Source: an uncultured Ferrovum sp.
GTDB taxonomy: Bacteria > Pseudomonadota > Gammaproteobacteria > Burkholderiales > Ferrovaceae
Direction of reading: 5' to 3'
Length of the DNA stretch: 64,000 bases
Assembly (NCBI GenBank): GCA_903893215.1
Contig: CAITLJ010000070.1
Coordinates: 94,287 to 158,286 of the forward strand
Position 1 is the first letter of the stretch. Each line of letters begins with the position of its first letter. Positions 16,982 through 26,364 of the stretch are shown here, one piece after another. The position numbers were made by a program, and so were the translations under genes. The notes under the pieces are model-generated. The model worked only from the letters and a program-made list of their open reading frames with translations, did not search any database and was not told the origin of the DNA.

Positions 16982-17833
16982 TCAGAGCAGACCCGCGCTG
17001 CGGGCGGCGTTCTCGATCAGGCGATAATCTTCGGCGTGCGCCGGCACGAAACGGGTGGCGCGCTGCAGGTCCAGGATGTCTTTGCCTTCCGGCGTGTTGC
17101 GGTCGAGCGCCAGCAGGGCGTCAGTCAGTGTCTTGCGCTGCGCCGCAGGCATGTCGGCGCTCACGCTCCAGTTGTAATCATGGAACGGCGGCGTGGTGTA
17201 GAAGACATGCACCTTGTCGGTGTCGACCTTTTTTTCATTGACGAATTTTTGCCACACCGAAGCGTTGAGAGCGCCGGCCTGTACCTTGCCGGCGGTCACA
17301 GCCGCGACCGTGGCATCGTGGGCTCCAGAAAATGCGACCCGATGAAATCCCTTGTCGATGTCGAAGCCGGCATCGATCAGGAAGTGCCGTGGCATCAGGT
17401 GACCGCTGGTGGAACTGGCAGCACCAAAACTGAAGTCCTTGCCCTTCAGGTCAGCGAGCGACCGGATGGCCGGATCGCTGGTGATGAAGACCGAATGGAA
17501 CTGCTGGTCTTCCTCACGCTGTACGATCGGGATCACCTTGCCGCCGGAACGGAGCGAGGCTTGCACAAAGGTGAAGCCGCCAAACCAGGCCAGGTCAACC
17601 TTGTGGTTGATCAGGGTTTCTACGGCCGCGGCGTAATCCGTGACCGGAGTGAACTCTACCCGGGTACCCAGCTTTGCCTCCAGATACCTGACCAGCGGCG
17701 CCGCCTTGCGTGCCAGTTCGGTGGGCGCTTCGTCAGGGATCACGGTGATGCGGAATACGGAATCGGCATGCGCCACGTTCAGGACGAGCACACACAGAAG
17801 GGCAACCAGCAGTTGCCGAAAGCAAGCAGACAT
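16982..17833 (-). CDS. PhnD-like periplasmic binding protein, putative selenate type
   Basis: A 283-residue exported protein. The signal peptide is FRQLLVALLCVLVLNVAHADS. The PhnD-type binding fold follows (FRITVIPDEAPTELARKAAPL, KVDLAWFGGFTFVQA, FSFGAASSTSGHLMPRHFL, ATVAAVTAGKVQAGALN). It is first in the operon and divergent from selD across 219 bp. A PhnD-like family found beside selD has been named a putative selenate ABC transporter binding protein, from memory; phosphonate or phosphite binding remains the alternative. ATG 17833 places the signal peptide at the N-terminus. Confidence 0.75.
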   Translation of the reverse strand: MSACFRQLLVALLCVLVLNVAHADSVFRITVIPDEAPTELARKAAPLVRYLEAKLGTRVEFTPVTDYAAAVETLINHKVDLAWFGGFTFVQASLRSGGKVIPIVQREEDQQFHSVFITSDPAIRSLADLKGKDFSFGAASSTSGHLMPRHFLIDAGFDIDKGFHRVAFSGAHDATVAAVTAGKVQAGALNASVWQKFVNEKKVDTDKVHVFYTTPPFHDYNWSVSADMPAAQRKTLTDALLALDRNTPEGKDILDLQRATRFVPAHAEDYRLIENAARSAGLL

Positions 17834-18052
17834 TTTTGAACTCTCGTTTGAGGGGCGGAGTACTGGCACGGAATAGTGCGCGCGCACAATGCGCCCCGGG
17901 CGCCATGATACCAATCCGGGCCGGTGAGAAGGCAGGCCGGACCAGCAATTTTTGGCGCTTCCATGCACAATGTTGGCTGTACCGTGCCCCCCGCTGCACC
18001 AGCCTGCACCCCGCGCAGGCCCGGATCACCCGTTCAACCCGGATCGTTCTCC

Positions 18053-19141
18053 ATGAATCACCCCATCCCTGTCCCGTCGCCCGATACGGCCGCCAACGAA
18101 CCCCGTCTGACTTCGCTTGCACACGGTGGTGGTTGTGGCTGCAAGATTGCCCCGGCGGTGCTGGCCGACATCCTGCGTGGCAGTTCGACATTTCCCGTAC
18201 CCGACGCACTGCTGGTGGGGCTCGAAACGTCCGATGATGCGGCTGTCTATCAGCTCAATTCCGAGCAGGCGCTGGTGGCGACTACCGATTTCTTCATGCC
18301 GGTGGTGGATGACCCTTTTGATTTTGGTGCAATTGCGGCCACCAATGCCATTTCGGATGTGTACGCGATGGGGGGGCGCCCAATCATGGCGCTGGCCTTG
18401 CTCGGCATGCCGGTGAATGTGCTCAGCCCGGCCACCATCGGTCGCATCCTGGAAGGCGGGCGCTCGGTCTGCGCGCGTGCGGGCATCCCGGTGGCCGGGG
18501 GCCACAGTATCGACTCAGTGGAACCCATTTACGGTCTCGTGGTGCTCGGGTTGGTTCATCCGGACCGGGTGCGGCGCAATTCGGCGGCAAGGGTGGGGGA
18601 TGTGCTGATCCTGGGCAAGCCGCTTGGGGTAGGGATACTTTCAGCGGCCCTGAAAAAAACGGTGCTCGATGCAGCCGGTTACGCCCGGCTGCTGGCCACC
18701 ACCACCCAGCTCAATACTCCCGGTCCGGACCTGGCGGCCATCGAAGGAGTGCATGCCCTCACCGATGTCACCGGTTTTGGCCTGGCCGGCCATGCCCTCG
18801 AACTGGCGCGCGGCGCGGGCGTCACGGTGCAGATCGACTGGAATACCGTCCCCCTGCTTGAGGGCGTGCAGACGCTCGCCCGCAGCGGCTGCGTCACGGG
18901 GGCTTCCGGGCGCAACTGGACCGGTTATGCCGCGGAGGTGGCGATGCCAGCCGGTTTCACTGCCGTCGAGCAGGCGCTGCTGAGCGATCCGCAGACCAGT
19001 GGCGGCCTGCTGGTGAGCTGCACGCCAGCGGTGGCCGACCGGGTGCTGCAGGTGTTCGAAGCGCAGGGTTTTGCCCATGCCACCGTGATCGGACAGGTGA
19101 CCACCTGGACGGAAGGTACCCCCCGGTTGTGCGTCTTGTGA
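18053..19141 (+). CDS. selD: Selenide, water dikinase (selenophosphate synthetase)
   Basis: A 362-residue enzyme that makes selenophosphate from selenide and ATP, for selenocysteine and 2-selenouridine in tRNA. The N-terminal GGGCGCKIAP carries the catalytic Cys28 and Lys31, matching E. coli Cys17 and Lys20. Here the position is cysteine, not selenocysteine. Metal and ATP motifs are visible (DDAAVYQL, TTDFFMPVVDDPFDFG, NAISDVYAMGG, AGGHSID, LTDVTGFGLAGHALE, DPQTSGGLL). ATG 18053 is the first sensible start. The divergent transporter and the following methyltransferase suggest a selenium supply unit. Confidence 0.95.
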   Translation: MNHPIPVPSPDTAANEPRLTSLAHGGGCGCKIAPAVLADILRGSSTFPVPDALLVGLETSDDAAVYQLNSEQALVATTDFFMPVVDDPFDFGAIAATNAISDVYAMGGRPIMALALLGMPVNVLSPATIGRILEGGRSVCARAGIPVAGGHSIDSVEPIYGLVVLGLVHPDRVRRNSAARVGDVLILGKPLGVGILSAALKKTVLDAAGYARLLATTTQLNTPGPDLAAIEGVHALTDVTGFGLAGHALELARGAGVTVQIDWNTVPLLEGVQTLARSGCVTGASGRNWTGYAAEVAMPAGFTAVEQALLSDPQTSGGLLVSCTPAVADRVLQVFEAQGFAHATVIGQVTTWTEGTPRLCVL

Positions 19142-19152
19142 GTGATGTCGCC

Positions 19153-20136
19153 ATGTCCACCATACCCCCACTGCTGATCCTGGACGGCGGTACCGGCCGT
19201 GAGCTCGCCCGTCAGGGCGCGCCTTTCCGCCAACCGGAATGGTCAGCGCTGGCCTTGCTGGAGGGGCCGCAATTTGTCTCGCAAGTGCATCAGGCTTATC
19301 TGGCTGCCGGAGCCGACCTGATCACCACCAACAGTTATGCCTTGGTGCCGTTTCATCTGGGCGAGTCGCGTTTTGCTGACCAGGGCGCCCGGCTGGCGGC
19401 CCTGGCCGGACAGCTGGCACGCGACGCCGTGACGCGCTGGATGGCGCAGCGGGCCGCTGTCGGCAGCACCGCTGGAAGTCGCACCGCAAGCCGGCCGGCA
19501 CCTCGGGTGGCTGGTTCCTTGCCGCCGGTGTGTGGCTCCTATCGCGCCGACCTGTTCGATGCAGCGCAGATGCGCTGCGTACTGCAGGTGCTGGTCACGG
19601 CGCTGGCACCCCACGTGGACCTCTGGCTGGCTGAAACCCTCAGCACCACGGCGGAAGCTCAGGCGGTGCGTGACGTGCTTGGCAACGACCCCCGGCCCTT
19701 GTGGCTGTCGTTCACCCTGCAGGATGGTGAAGACGCGGCAACCACACCCAGCCTGCGCTCGGGAGAATCGGTGGCTGCGGCGGTGCAGACCGCGCTGCGG
19801 TTGAACGCCACCGCCCTCCTGTTCAACTGCAGCCAACCCGAGGTGATGGCGGCTGCCGTGTGCGAGGCAATCCGGGTGTTGAACGAAGGTGGCCGGGCGC
19901 TGCCGGTTGGCGTCTATGCGAACGCCTTTCCGCCCCAGCCCGCAGAAGCCGAGGCCAATGCCGGCCTGGATCCGATCCGTGACGATCTCACTCCGGCGGG
20001 CTATGCGGCGTTCGCCGAACGGTGGTGGGCACTCGGCGCCAGCATGGTGGGCGGTTGCTGTGGCATCGGTCCGGAACATGTGGCTGCGCTGCGCGCTGCG
20101 CTGGATGCCCGAACGCCGCGCGTCATTGCGCCTTGA
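19153..20136 (+). CDS. Homocysteine (selenohomocysteine) S-methyltransferase
   Basis: A 327-residue zinc-dependent methyltransferase of the YagD/MmuM type. The N-terminus is LLILDGGTGRELARQG, the zinc cysteines are in LLFNCSQPE and MVGGCCGIGPEHV, and the barrel strand DLITTNSYALVP matches. These enzymes move a methyl group from S-methylmethionine to homocysteine, and related plant and bacterial members use selenocysteine or selenohomocysteine. A non-family insert of Ser/Arg/Ala-rich sequence lies at about residues 100-120. ATG 19153 is 11 bases after the selD stop; GTG 19129 or 19138 would overlap it. Confidence 0.85.
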   Translation: MSTIPPLLILDGGTGRELARQGAPFRQPEWSALALLEGPQFVSQVHQAYLAAGADLITTNSYALVPFHLGESRFADQGARLAALAGQLARDAVTRWMAQRAAVGSTAGSRTASRPAPRVAGSLPPVCGSYRADLFDAAQMRCVLQVLVTALAPHVDLWLAETLSTTAEAQAVRDVLGNDPRPLWLSFTLQDGEDAATTPSLRSGESVAAAVQTALRLNATALLFNCSQPEVMAAAVCEAIRVLNEGGRALPVGVYANAFPPQPAEAEANAGLDPIRDDLTPAGYAAFAERWWALGASMVGGCCGIGPEHVAALRAALDARTPRVIAP

Positions 20137-20176
20137 CCCGGTGCGGTCCGATCACTTTCCGAACAAGGATGTCCAG

Positions 20177-21055
20177 ATGTTGCTGCCCGCCCTTCGCCTT
20201 CCCATGCGCCATGCCACTGCGTTGCCCCGACGGATGGTGTTCTGTTGCATGGTCCTTGGACTGAGCCTTGTCCTGTCGATGGTGGCGCAGGCCGGCGAGA
20301 CGCTCGACCGCGTCAAGCGCACCGGCGTGATGGTGAACGTGGTCGATCCGAGTTACCCGCCCTTCACTTTCCTCAACGAACATAACCAGATGGATGGCTT
20401 CGACATCGATGTGGCGCGTGCGGTCGCCACGCGAATTGGCGTAAAGCTGAAAGTGGAGACCCCCTCCTGGGAAATCCTCACCGCCGGGCACTGGCGGGGG
20501 CGCTATGACGTGTGCATCTGCTCGCTCACGCCGGATGCGCAGAAGGCCGCCGTACTCAACTTCGTGATTGCCTACTATGACTCGCCGGCGGTGCTGGTCA
20601 CCACGGCGCAGAACACTGCAGTCCAGTCGATCCGCGACCTGGCTGGACGGCATGTCGGGGCTGAACAGGGGTCGTCCTACGAGCGCTACCTGCAGAAAAA
20701 GCTGGTGGTGGAAACCCGCGACGGCCAGCCGCTGCGCTTCCCGTTTGATGACCTGCGCATCGCGCCTTACACCAGTGAGGATCTGGCCTATCAGGATCTG
20801 GCGCTGGGGGCTGGCAAGCGCATCGATGCGCTGGTGTCCAACGCCAACACGGCGCGCATGCGCCTCAAGCGTGCCCCGGGGCGTTTCCGCATCGTGGGCG
20901 CGCCGCTGTATCTGGAGCCAAACTGGATCGCCACCGATCGCGGTGATCCCGAGTGGGATGCACTGATGGTGCGCACGTTCAAGGACCTGATGCACGACGG
21001 CACCCTGGCGCAGCTGTCGCGCAAGTGGCTGGACGAAGACGTCACCCGACATTGA
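20177..21055 (+). CDS. Amino-acid type ABC transporter substrate-binding protein
   Basis: A 292-residue protein with a long N-terminal region holding a signal peptide (MVFCCMVLGLSLVLSMVAQAG). A family-3 solute-binding domain follows (SYPPFTFLNEHNQMDGFDIDVARAVATRIG, RYDVCICSLT, LAGRHVGAEQGSSYERYL). This fold binds polar amino acids, cystine and related sulfur compounds. It is the first of three contiguous transporter genes, 41 bp after the methyltransferase. An organosulfur or organoselenium amino-acid substrate is a contextual guess. Confidence 0.85.
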   Translation: MLLPALRLPMRHATALPRRMVFCCMVLGLSLVLSMVAQAGETLDRVKRTGVMVNVVDPSYPPFTFLNEHNQMDGFDIDVARAVATRIGVKLKVETPSWEILTAGHWRGRYDVCICSLTPDAQKAAVLNFVIAYYDSPAVLVTTAQNTAVQSIRDLAGRHVGAEQGSSYERYLQKKLVVETRDGQPLRFPFDDLRIAPYTSEDLAYQDLALGAGKRIDALVSNANTARMRLKRAPGRFRIVGAPLYLEPNWIATDRGDPEWDALMVRTFKDLMHDGTLAQLSRKWLDEDVTRH

Positions 21056-21068
21056 TGGAGCCCTGCGT

Positions 21069-21843
21069 ATGCCGTTGACACCTTCGCGCACCCGCACCGG
21101 TTTTTCGGTGCGGGTGGCGCTGGTCTGGCTGGGCCTGCTCGGCCTGTTTGTGATTTTCGTGGCGCGTTTTGACCTTGATCTGGGCATCGTGCGCGAAAAG
21201 CTGCCGGGTCTGCTCGGCTTCGAACTCAACCCGGATGGCGCCCTGGAAGGCGTACCACTGACGTTGCTGGTGAGCGTGGCCGCAATGGCCGTGGCTTGGG
21301 TGCTCGGTCTGGTGGCGGCGCTGGGCAAGCTGTCGGGCAGCGCCGTCGCCTACGGTCTGGCCACTTTCTACAATTCTTTCTTTCGTGGCACGCCGCTTCT
21401 GGTGCAGATCCTGCTGATCTACCTGGGACTGCCCCAGCTGGGCCCGGTGCCTGAGGCCATCCCGGCGGGTATCACGGCACTTGCCCTATGTTACGGCGCC
21501 TACATGAGCGAGATCTTTCGCGCGGCCATCGTGGCGGTGGACGCCGGACAATGGGAGGCCGGCGAGGCACTCGGCATGACCCGCACCAGCCTGCTTTTGC
21601 GGGTGATCCTGCCGCAGGCACTCAAGACCTCGATTCCGGCCGTCGGAGCCATGTTCATCTCGATGCTGAAAGACTCCTCGCTGGTCTCGGTGATGGGCTC
21701 GTGGGAGATCATGTTTCTGGCTCAGAGTTATGGCCGTGCCACCTATCATTACGTCGAAATGCTGCTCACGGCTGCAGTGATTTACTGGGTGTTGTCGATC
21801 ATGCTCGAAGCGCTGCAGGCCTGGCTGGAACATCGGGTGCGCT

Positions 21844-21854
<11 letters not shown>
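21069..21854 (+). CDS. Amino-acid type ABC transporter permease
   Basis: A 261-residue HisM/GlnP-family inner-membrane permease. The central segment is FYNSFFRGTPLLVQILLIYLGL, and the EAA loop is EAGEALGMTRTSLLLRVILPQALKTSIP with its usual Gly. About five helices are visible. The start lies 14 bp after the binding-protein gene, and its end overlaps the ATPase gene by 11 bases, so all three are one coupled transcription unit. Confidence 0.9.
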
Positions 21855-22605
<751 letters not shown>

Positions 22606-22694
22606 GCCCTCGCGCGGTTCAGCCGGGAAGGGCCCGGCGCTGTGCTGATGTGCGCACGACCGACCGTGCCGCAAGGGTTCAGGAATACGGGGGC

Positions 22695-23906
22695 TCAGGA
22701 GTAGGAGGTGGGGTCGGGCCAGCGCCCGTCGAGCAACTGACGGCCCAGATCACGCAACTTGTAGTCCACCGGATCATGCAGGGTGTGCACGCGCGCATTG
22801 CGCCAGAACCGGTCCAACCCGAAACGCGAGGATGCCGCGTTGGCACCGGTGAGCTCGAACATCAGGCTGCTGACTTCCAGTGCAGCCCGATGCGCCACCA
22901 CTTTGGCTTCGGCCACGGCGATGGCTGCGCTGCCGCGTTGTTCGGCCGTGATGGTGTCGCCAAGGGCGAGCGCCCGGTCGACCGCCTGCGCCGCCAGTTC
23001 GACCATCACCTCGGCCGGACGGACCAGCACCGACAACTGCCCATAGCGATGCTGTACGAAGGGGTCGTCGCAGGCACGGGGCACCCCGGAGGCAAACCAC
23101 GGTTTCGAGAGGGTACGGGTATGGCGCAAGGCGTGATCGAGCGCACCGCGCGCGATGCCCGAATAGAGGGTGGCAAGGATCAGTTGCGCCACCAGCGGGC
23201 GCAGGGTGGCGCGAATCGAAGGCTGCACCCCTGGCGGCAGCAGCACGGCGTGATCGGGCATGGCCACGTGCTCGAACGTGACCGTGCCACTGTCGGTCTG
23301 CTTCTGCCCAAAGGCATCCCAGTCGCCCTGCACCGACAGGCCGGGTGCGCTGGCCGGCACCACCCCGATCAGCAGACTCTGGGCAGGCTCATGCCAGGCC
23401 GAACATACCAGCCAGTCGGCCCCGACCGAGCCGGAACACCAGCTTTTCGGGCCGTGGATTCGGTAGCCGTCGCCCGTTTTGCTGGCCACCGTCCGACGAT
23501 CATTCGGATTGAGCGCGTTGCCCCAGAACACGTCGTGCATGATCGTCAGCGGCAGGAAGTGCGCCTGCTGCGCCGGGCTGCCGTAAAGCAGCACGGTGAG
23601 CGTCTGCAGGTGATGGAAGGCATAGACATGCGCCAGCGCGCTGTCGGTTTGCGCCAGCAGGTGCAGGGTCTTGAAGAACACCTGCCATGATTGCCCCATG
23701 CCACCGTGGACCCGCGGAATGGTCAGGCGCAGCAGTCCGCTGGCACGGATCAGGGCGCGTTCGCTGGCGGCATGGCCGCCGCGCGCATCGCGCGCGATTG
23801 CTGTCTGCTCAAAGGTGGCGGCCAGTTTCCGCGTGGTTGCCAGGATGGTGTCGAGGTCGGCATCGTTGGCAAGGGGCAGGATGGGGGGCTGGGTATCCAC
23901 GCTCAA
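22695..23906 (-). CDS. SfnB/DszC-like acyl-CoA dehydrogenase-family flavoprotein
   Basis: A 403-residue protein of the acyl-CoA dehydrogenase fold, in the branch with SfnB and DszC. Those members act in oxidation of organosulfur compounds such as dimethylsulfone and dibenzothiophene. Visible motifs are GLLRLTIPRVHGGMGQSWQVF, HVYAFHHLQT, GDGYRIHGPKSWCSGS and FGLDRFWRNARVHTLHDPVDYK. Its ATG overlaps the stop of the upstream 86-residue gene. Placement next to an amino-acid type transporter and a homocysteine methyltransferase supports a role in scavenging organic sulfur; the exact substrate is unknown. Confidence 0.82.
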   Translation of the reverse strand: MSVDTQPPILPLANDADLDTILATTRKLAATFEQTAIARDARGGHAASERALIRASGLLRLTIPRVHGGMGQSWQVFFKTLHLLAQTDSALAHVYAFHHLQTLTVLLYGSPAQQAHFLPLTIMHDVFWGNALNPNDRRTVASKTGDGYRIHGPKSWCSGSVGADWLVCSAWHEPAQSLLIGVVPASAPGLSVQGDWDAFGQKQTDSGTVTFEHVAMPDHAVLLPPGVQPSIRATLRPLVAQLILATLYSGIARGALDHALRHTRTLSKPWFASGVPRACDDPFVQHRYGQLSVLVRPAEVMVELAAQAVDRALALGDTITAEQRGSAAIAVAEAKVVAHRAALEVSSLMFELTGANAASSRFGLDRFWRNARVHTLHDPVDYKLRDLGRQLLDGRWPDPTSYS

Positions 23907-24163
23907 CGGCGGAAATCGCGCGGGGGGGCACTGCGATCAAGCTCCGCCTGCACCGCCTTGCGACTGCGTTCATAAACGATCTCACGGCCCATCGCGCTGC
24001 CTGCGTAGGCGCTCTCCATCCGGTTGGGGGTGAGCGTACAGCGCGTGCTGTGCGCTCCGGTGCCAAGCATCACCTCGATCAGCGTGGCCTGTTTGCGCAG
24101 GACGGTGACTTCGATCAGCGCATCGGTTTCGGTAATGCGTACCTTGATTTTTTCGTCAGCCAT
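23903..24163 (-). CDS. Small conserved hypothetical protein, coupled to the SfnB-like gene
   Basis: An 86-residue soluble protein starting MADEKIKVRITETDALIEVTV and ending in a basic segment. There is no signal peptide, no membrane helix and no cysteine pair. It is likely a small beta-strand protein, but I do not recognise the family. Its stop overlaps the SfnB-like ATG by four bases, so the two are translated together and may work on the same substrate. The upstream 183-bp gap is shared with the divergent MHS symporter. Confidence 0.7.
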   Translation of the reverse strand: MADEKIKVRITETDALIEVTVLRKQATLIEVMLGTGAHSTRCTLTPNRMESAYAGSAMGREIVYERSRKAVQAELDRSAPPRDFRR

Positions 24164-24346
24164 GCCCGCTCCGTGTCCCGGTTACCCTGAGCACCAGCAT
24201 ACCAGCCAGCATGCCGGTCATGAATTCCCTTGCGATGGTGCAGCGATCAGCGGGGGTGACCGGCGACCGTTGCGGGTTGCCGATTGGGCGGATTTACTAT
24301 GTACCGCGGGCCAGTGTTAACCTGCGCGGCTGTCTTCCTCCGGATC

Positions 24347-25639
24347 ATGTCGATGTCGTCTGCCGCGCCCCTGCAAGCCAAGTCCAATTCGGCGGCCCGC
24401 GTTCTGCTGGCCAGTGCGATCGGGACCACCATCGAGTTTTTTGATTTCTACATTTACGCCACGGCCGCTGTGCTGGTGTTTCCAAGGCTGTTTTTTCCAC
24501 CTGGCGATCAGGCCACCGCGGTGCTCCAGTCGCTGGTGACCTTCGCGCTGGCATTTTTTGCGCGCCCGATCGGTGCGGTGGTGTTTGGTCATTTTGGTGA
24601 CCGGGTGGGACGTAAGGCCACGCTGGTGGCGGCCTTGCTCACCATGGGCTCGTCCACGGTCGGTATCGGACTGATTCCCTCGTATGCCTCGATCGGCATT
24701 GCCGCACCGCTGCTGCTGGCGCTGTGCCGGTTTGGCCAGGGGCTCGGGCTGGGTGGGGAATGGGGTGGCGCAGTGTTGCTTGCCACTGAAAACGCCCCGC
24801 CGGGCAAGCGCGCGCTGTACGGCATGTTTCCGCAATTCGGCGCACCGGTCGGGTTCCTGCTGTCGAGCAGTGTATTCCTGGCGCTCAGCAAGTCGCTTTC
24901 CAATGCAGATTTCCTGGCCTGGGGCTGGCGTGTTCCGTTCATTGCCAGTCTGGTGCTGGTGCTGGTGGGACTGTATGTCCGCCTGGCGGTGGAAGAAACC
25001 CCGGATTTTGTCGAGGCCATGCACAAGCAGCAGCGGGTGGCCTTTCCGATGCGCGAGGTATTTGCGCGACACTCGGGCGCGCTGGTGATCGGCTCGCTTG
25101 GCGCCCTCACCACTTTCCTGCTGTTTTACCTGATGACCGTGTTCACCCTGAGTTGGGGTACGTCTGCCCTCGGCTATGCCCGCAACCAGTTTCTGGTGGC
25201 GCAGATGGTCGGTGTGCTGTTCTTTGCGGCTGGCATCCCGCTTTCGGCGGTGATCGCCGGCCGCATCGGCTACGGCAGCATGCTCTGTCTGGCGTCGTTC
25301 CTGATCGCTGTGTTCGGGCTGGTTTTTCCGCCATTCTTCCACGCGGGCGACATCGTTTCGACCACGGCCGTGCTCGCGGTCGGCCTGTTCTGCATGGGCC
25401 TGACCTATGGTCCACTGGGCACCGCGTTGGCAGCCATCTTTCCCACTTCGGTGCGCTACACCGGCGCGTCGCTTGCCTTCACGGTAGCCGGCATTCTGGG
25501 CGCCTCGCTGGCGCCGTCCGTGGCGACCGGCCTTGCCACGCGGTTTGGCCTGCAGGCGGTTGGTTATTATCTGGCGGGCGCCGCCGTGATTTCCCTGCTG
25601 GCGCTGTGGCCGGCCCGGGCAAGGATGCAGGGCGAGTGA
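24347..25639 (+). CDS. MHS-family metabolite:H+ symporter (MFS)
   Basis: A 430-residue transporter with about 12 helices. It shows the MHS signature (SAIGTTIEFFDFYIYATAAVLVFPRLFFP) and the MFS loop between helices 2 and 3 (FGHFGDRVGRKATL), followed by FGQGLGLGGEWGGAVLLATENAP. Relatives such as ShiA, ProP and YhjE import organic acids, betaines or shikimate. The substrate is not predictable here. ATG 24347 or 24353 are both plausible; longer in-frame starts add an unlikely N-terminal tail. Confidence 0.88.
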   Translation: MSMSSAAPLQAKSNSAARVLLASAIGTTIEFFDFYIYATAAVLVFPRLFFPPGDQATAVLQSLVTFALAFFARPIGAVVFGHFGDRVGRKATLVAALLTMGSSTVGIGLIPSYASIGIAAPLLLALCRFGQGLGLGGEWGGAVLLATENAPPGKRALYGMFPQFGAPVGFLLSSSVFLALSKSLSNADFLAWGWRVPFIASLVLVLVGLYVRLAVEETPDFVEAMHKQQRVAFPMREVFARHSGALVIGSLGALTTFLLFYLMTVFTLSWGTSALGYARNQFLVAQMVGVLFFAAGIPLSAVIAGRIGYGSMLCLASFLIAVFGLVFPPFFHAGDIVSTTAVLAVGLFCMGLTYGPLGTALAAIFPTSVRYTGASLAFTVAGILGASLAPSVATGLATRFGLQAVGYYLAGAAVISLLALWPARARMQGE

Positions 25640-25742
25640 TGCCGCGCTCCGCGCGGACGGTCTGACAGCACGCCAATCTGTTCAAGGCGAAGTTCGGGTA
25701 GCATCGCGCTGTCGTTCCCCGATATCAAACAGGTTGCCGACC

Positions 25743-26309
25743 ATGTCCCTTCCCGCTGCATCCCGCTACACCAGCATTGCCGTCGTCCTGCACTGGACGG
25801 TGTCTGCACTGATCATCGCCAATGTGGTGCTGGCCTGGTCGGTCGATTCGGTGCCCGATGAATGGGCGCGTTCCGTCATCGATACCCACAAGTCGATCGG
25901 GATCACGGTGATCGGGTTGGCCCTGCTGCGCATCCTCTGGCGCATCGGACATCCCCCGCCGGCCGCGCCGGCGCAGCATGCCTTGTGGGAGAAGCGCCTC
26001 TCGTTTGCGGTTCACATGGTGTTTTACGTATTGCTGCTGGCCTTGCCGATTTCCGGTTGGCTGCATGACTCGGCCTGGAAGGATGCGGCCAGCCACCCGC
26101 TGCAGTGGTTTGGCATGGGCAACCTGCCACGGCTGGCCTGGCTCACCGACATGGCGCCAGCGGCACGTGAAGCGATGCATCACCAGATGGGCGACATTCA
26201 CGAGTGGTTTGCCGATGTGCTCTACGTCATGCTGGCACTGCACGTGCTGGGCGCACTCAAGCACCAGTTCCGCGACCACGAGGCGCAGTTTCGTCGCATG
26301 TGGTTCTGA
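25743..26309 (+). CDS. Cytochrome b561 (CybB family)
   Basis: A 188-residue four-helix inner-membrane dihaem cytochrome. Haem-ligand histidines sit in VVLHWTVSALI, IDTHKSIGITV, FAVHMVFYVLLLALPISGW and HQMGDIHEWFADVLYVMLALHVLGAL. CybB is a superoxide:ubiquinone oxidoreductase in E. coli. The ATG at 25743 lies about 100 bp after the symporter stop, and the gene appears to stand alone. Confidence 0.9.
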   Translation: MSLPAASRYTSIAVVLHWTVSALIIANVVLAWSVDSVPDEWARSVIDTHKSIGITVIGLALLRILWRIGHPPPAAPAQHALWEKRLSFAVHMVFYVLLLALPISGWLHDSAWKDAASHPLQWFGMGNLPRLAWLTDMAPAAREAMHHQMGDIHEWFADVLYVMLALHVLGALKHQFRDHEAQFRRMWF

Positions 26310-26364
26310 GTCGACTGCTGAAGCTGACTGGCAGCCGGCACGAGCTCGGCACCGGCTGAAGCGC

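Noticed and set aside
14587..17833. Naming the transporter phnCDE for phosphonate
   Set aside because: No C-P lyase or phosphonatase genes are near, and the shared promoter region with selD points to selenium; family alone does not decide the substrate.
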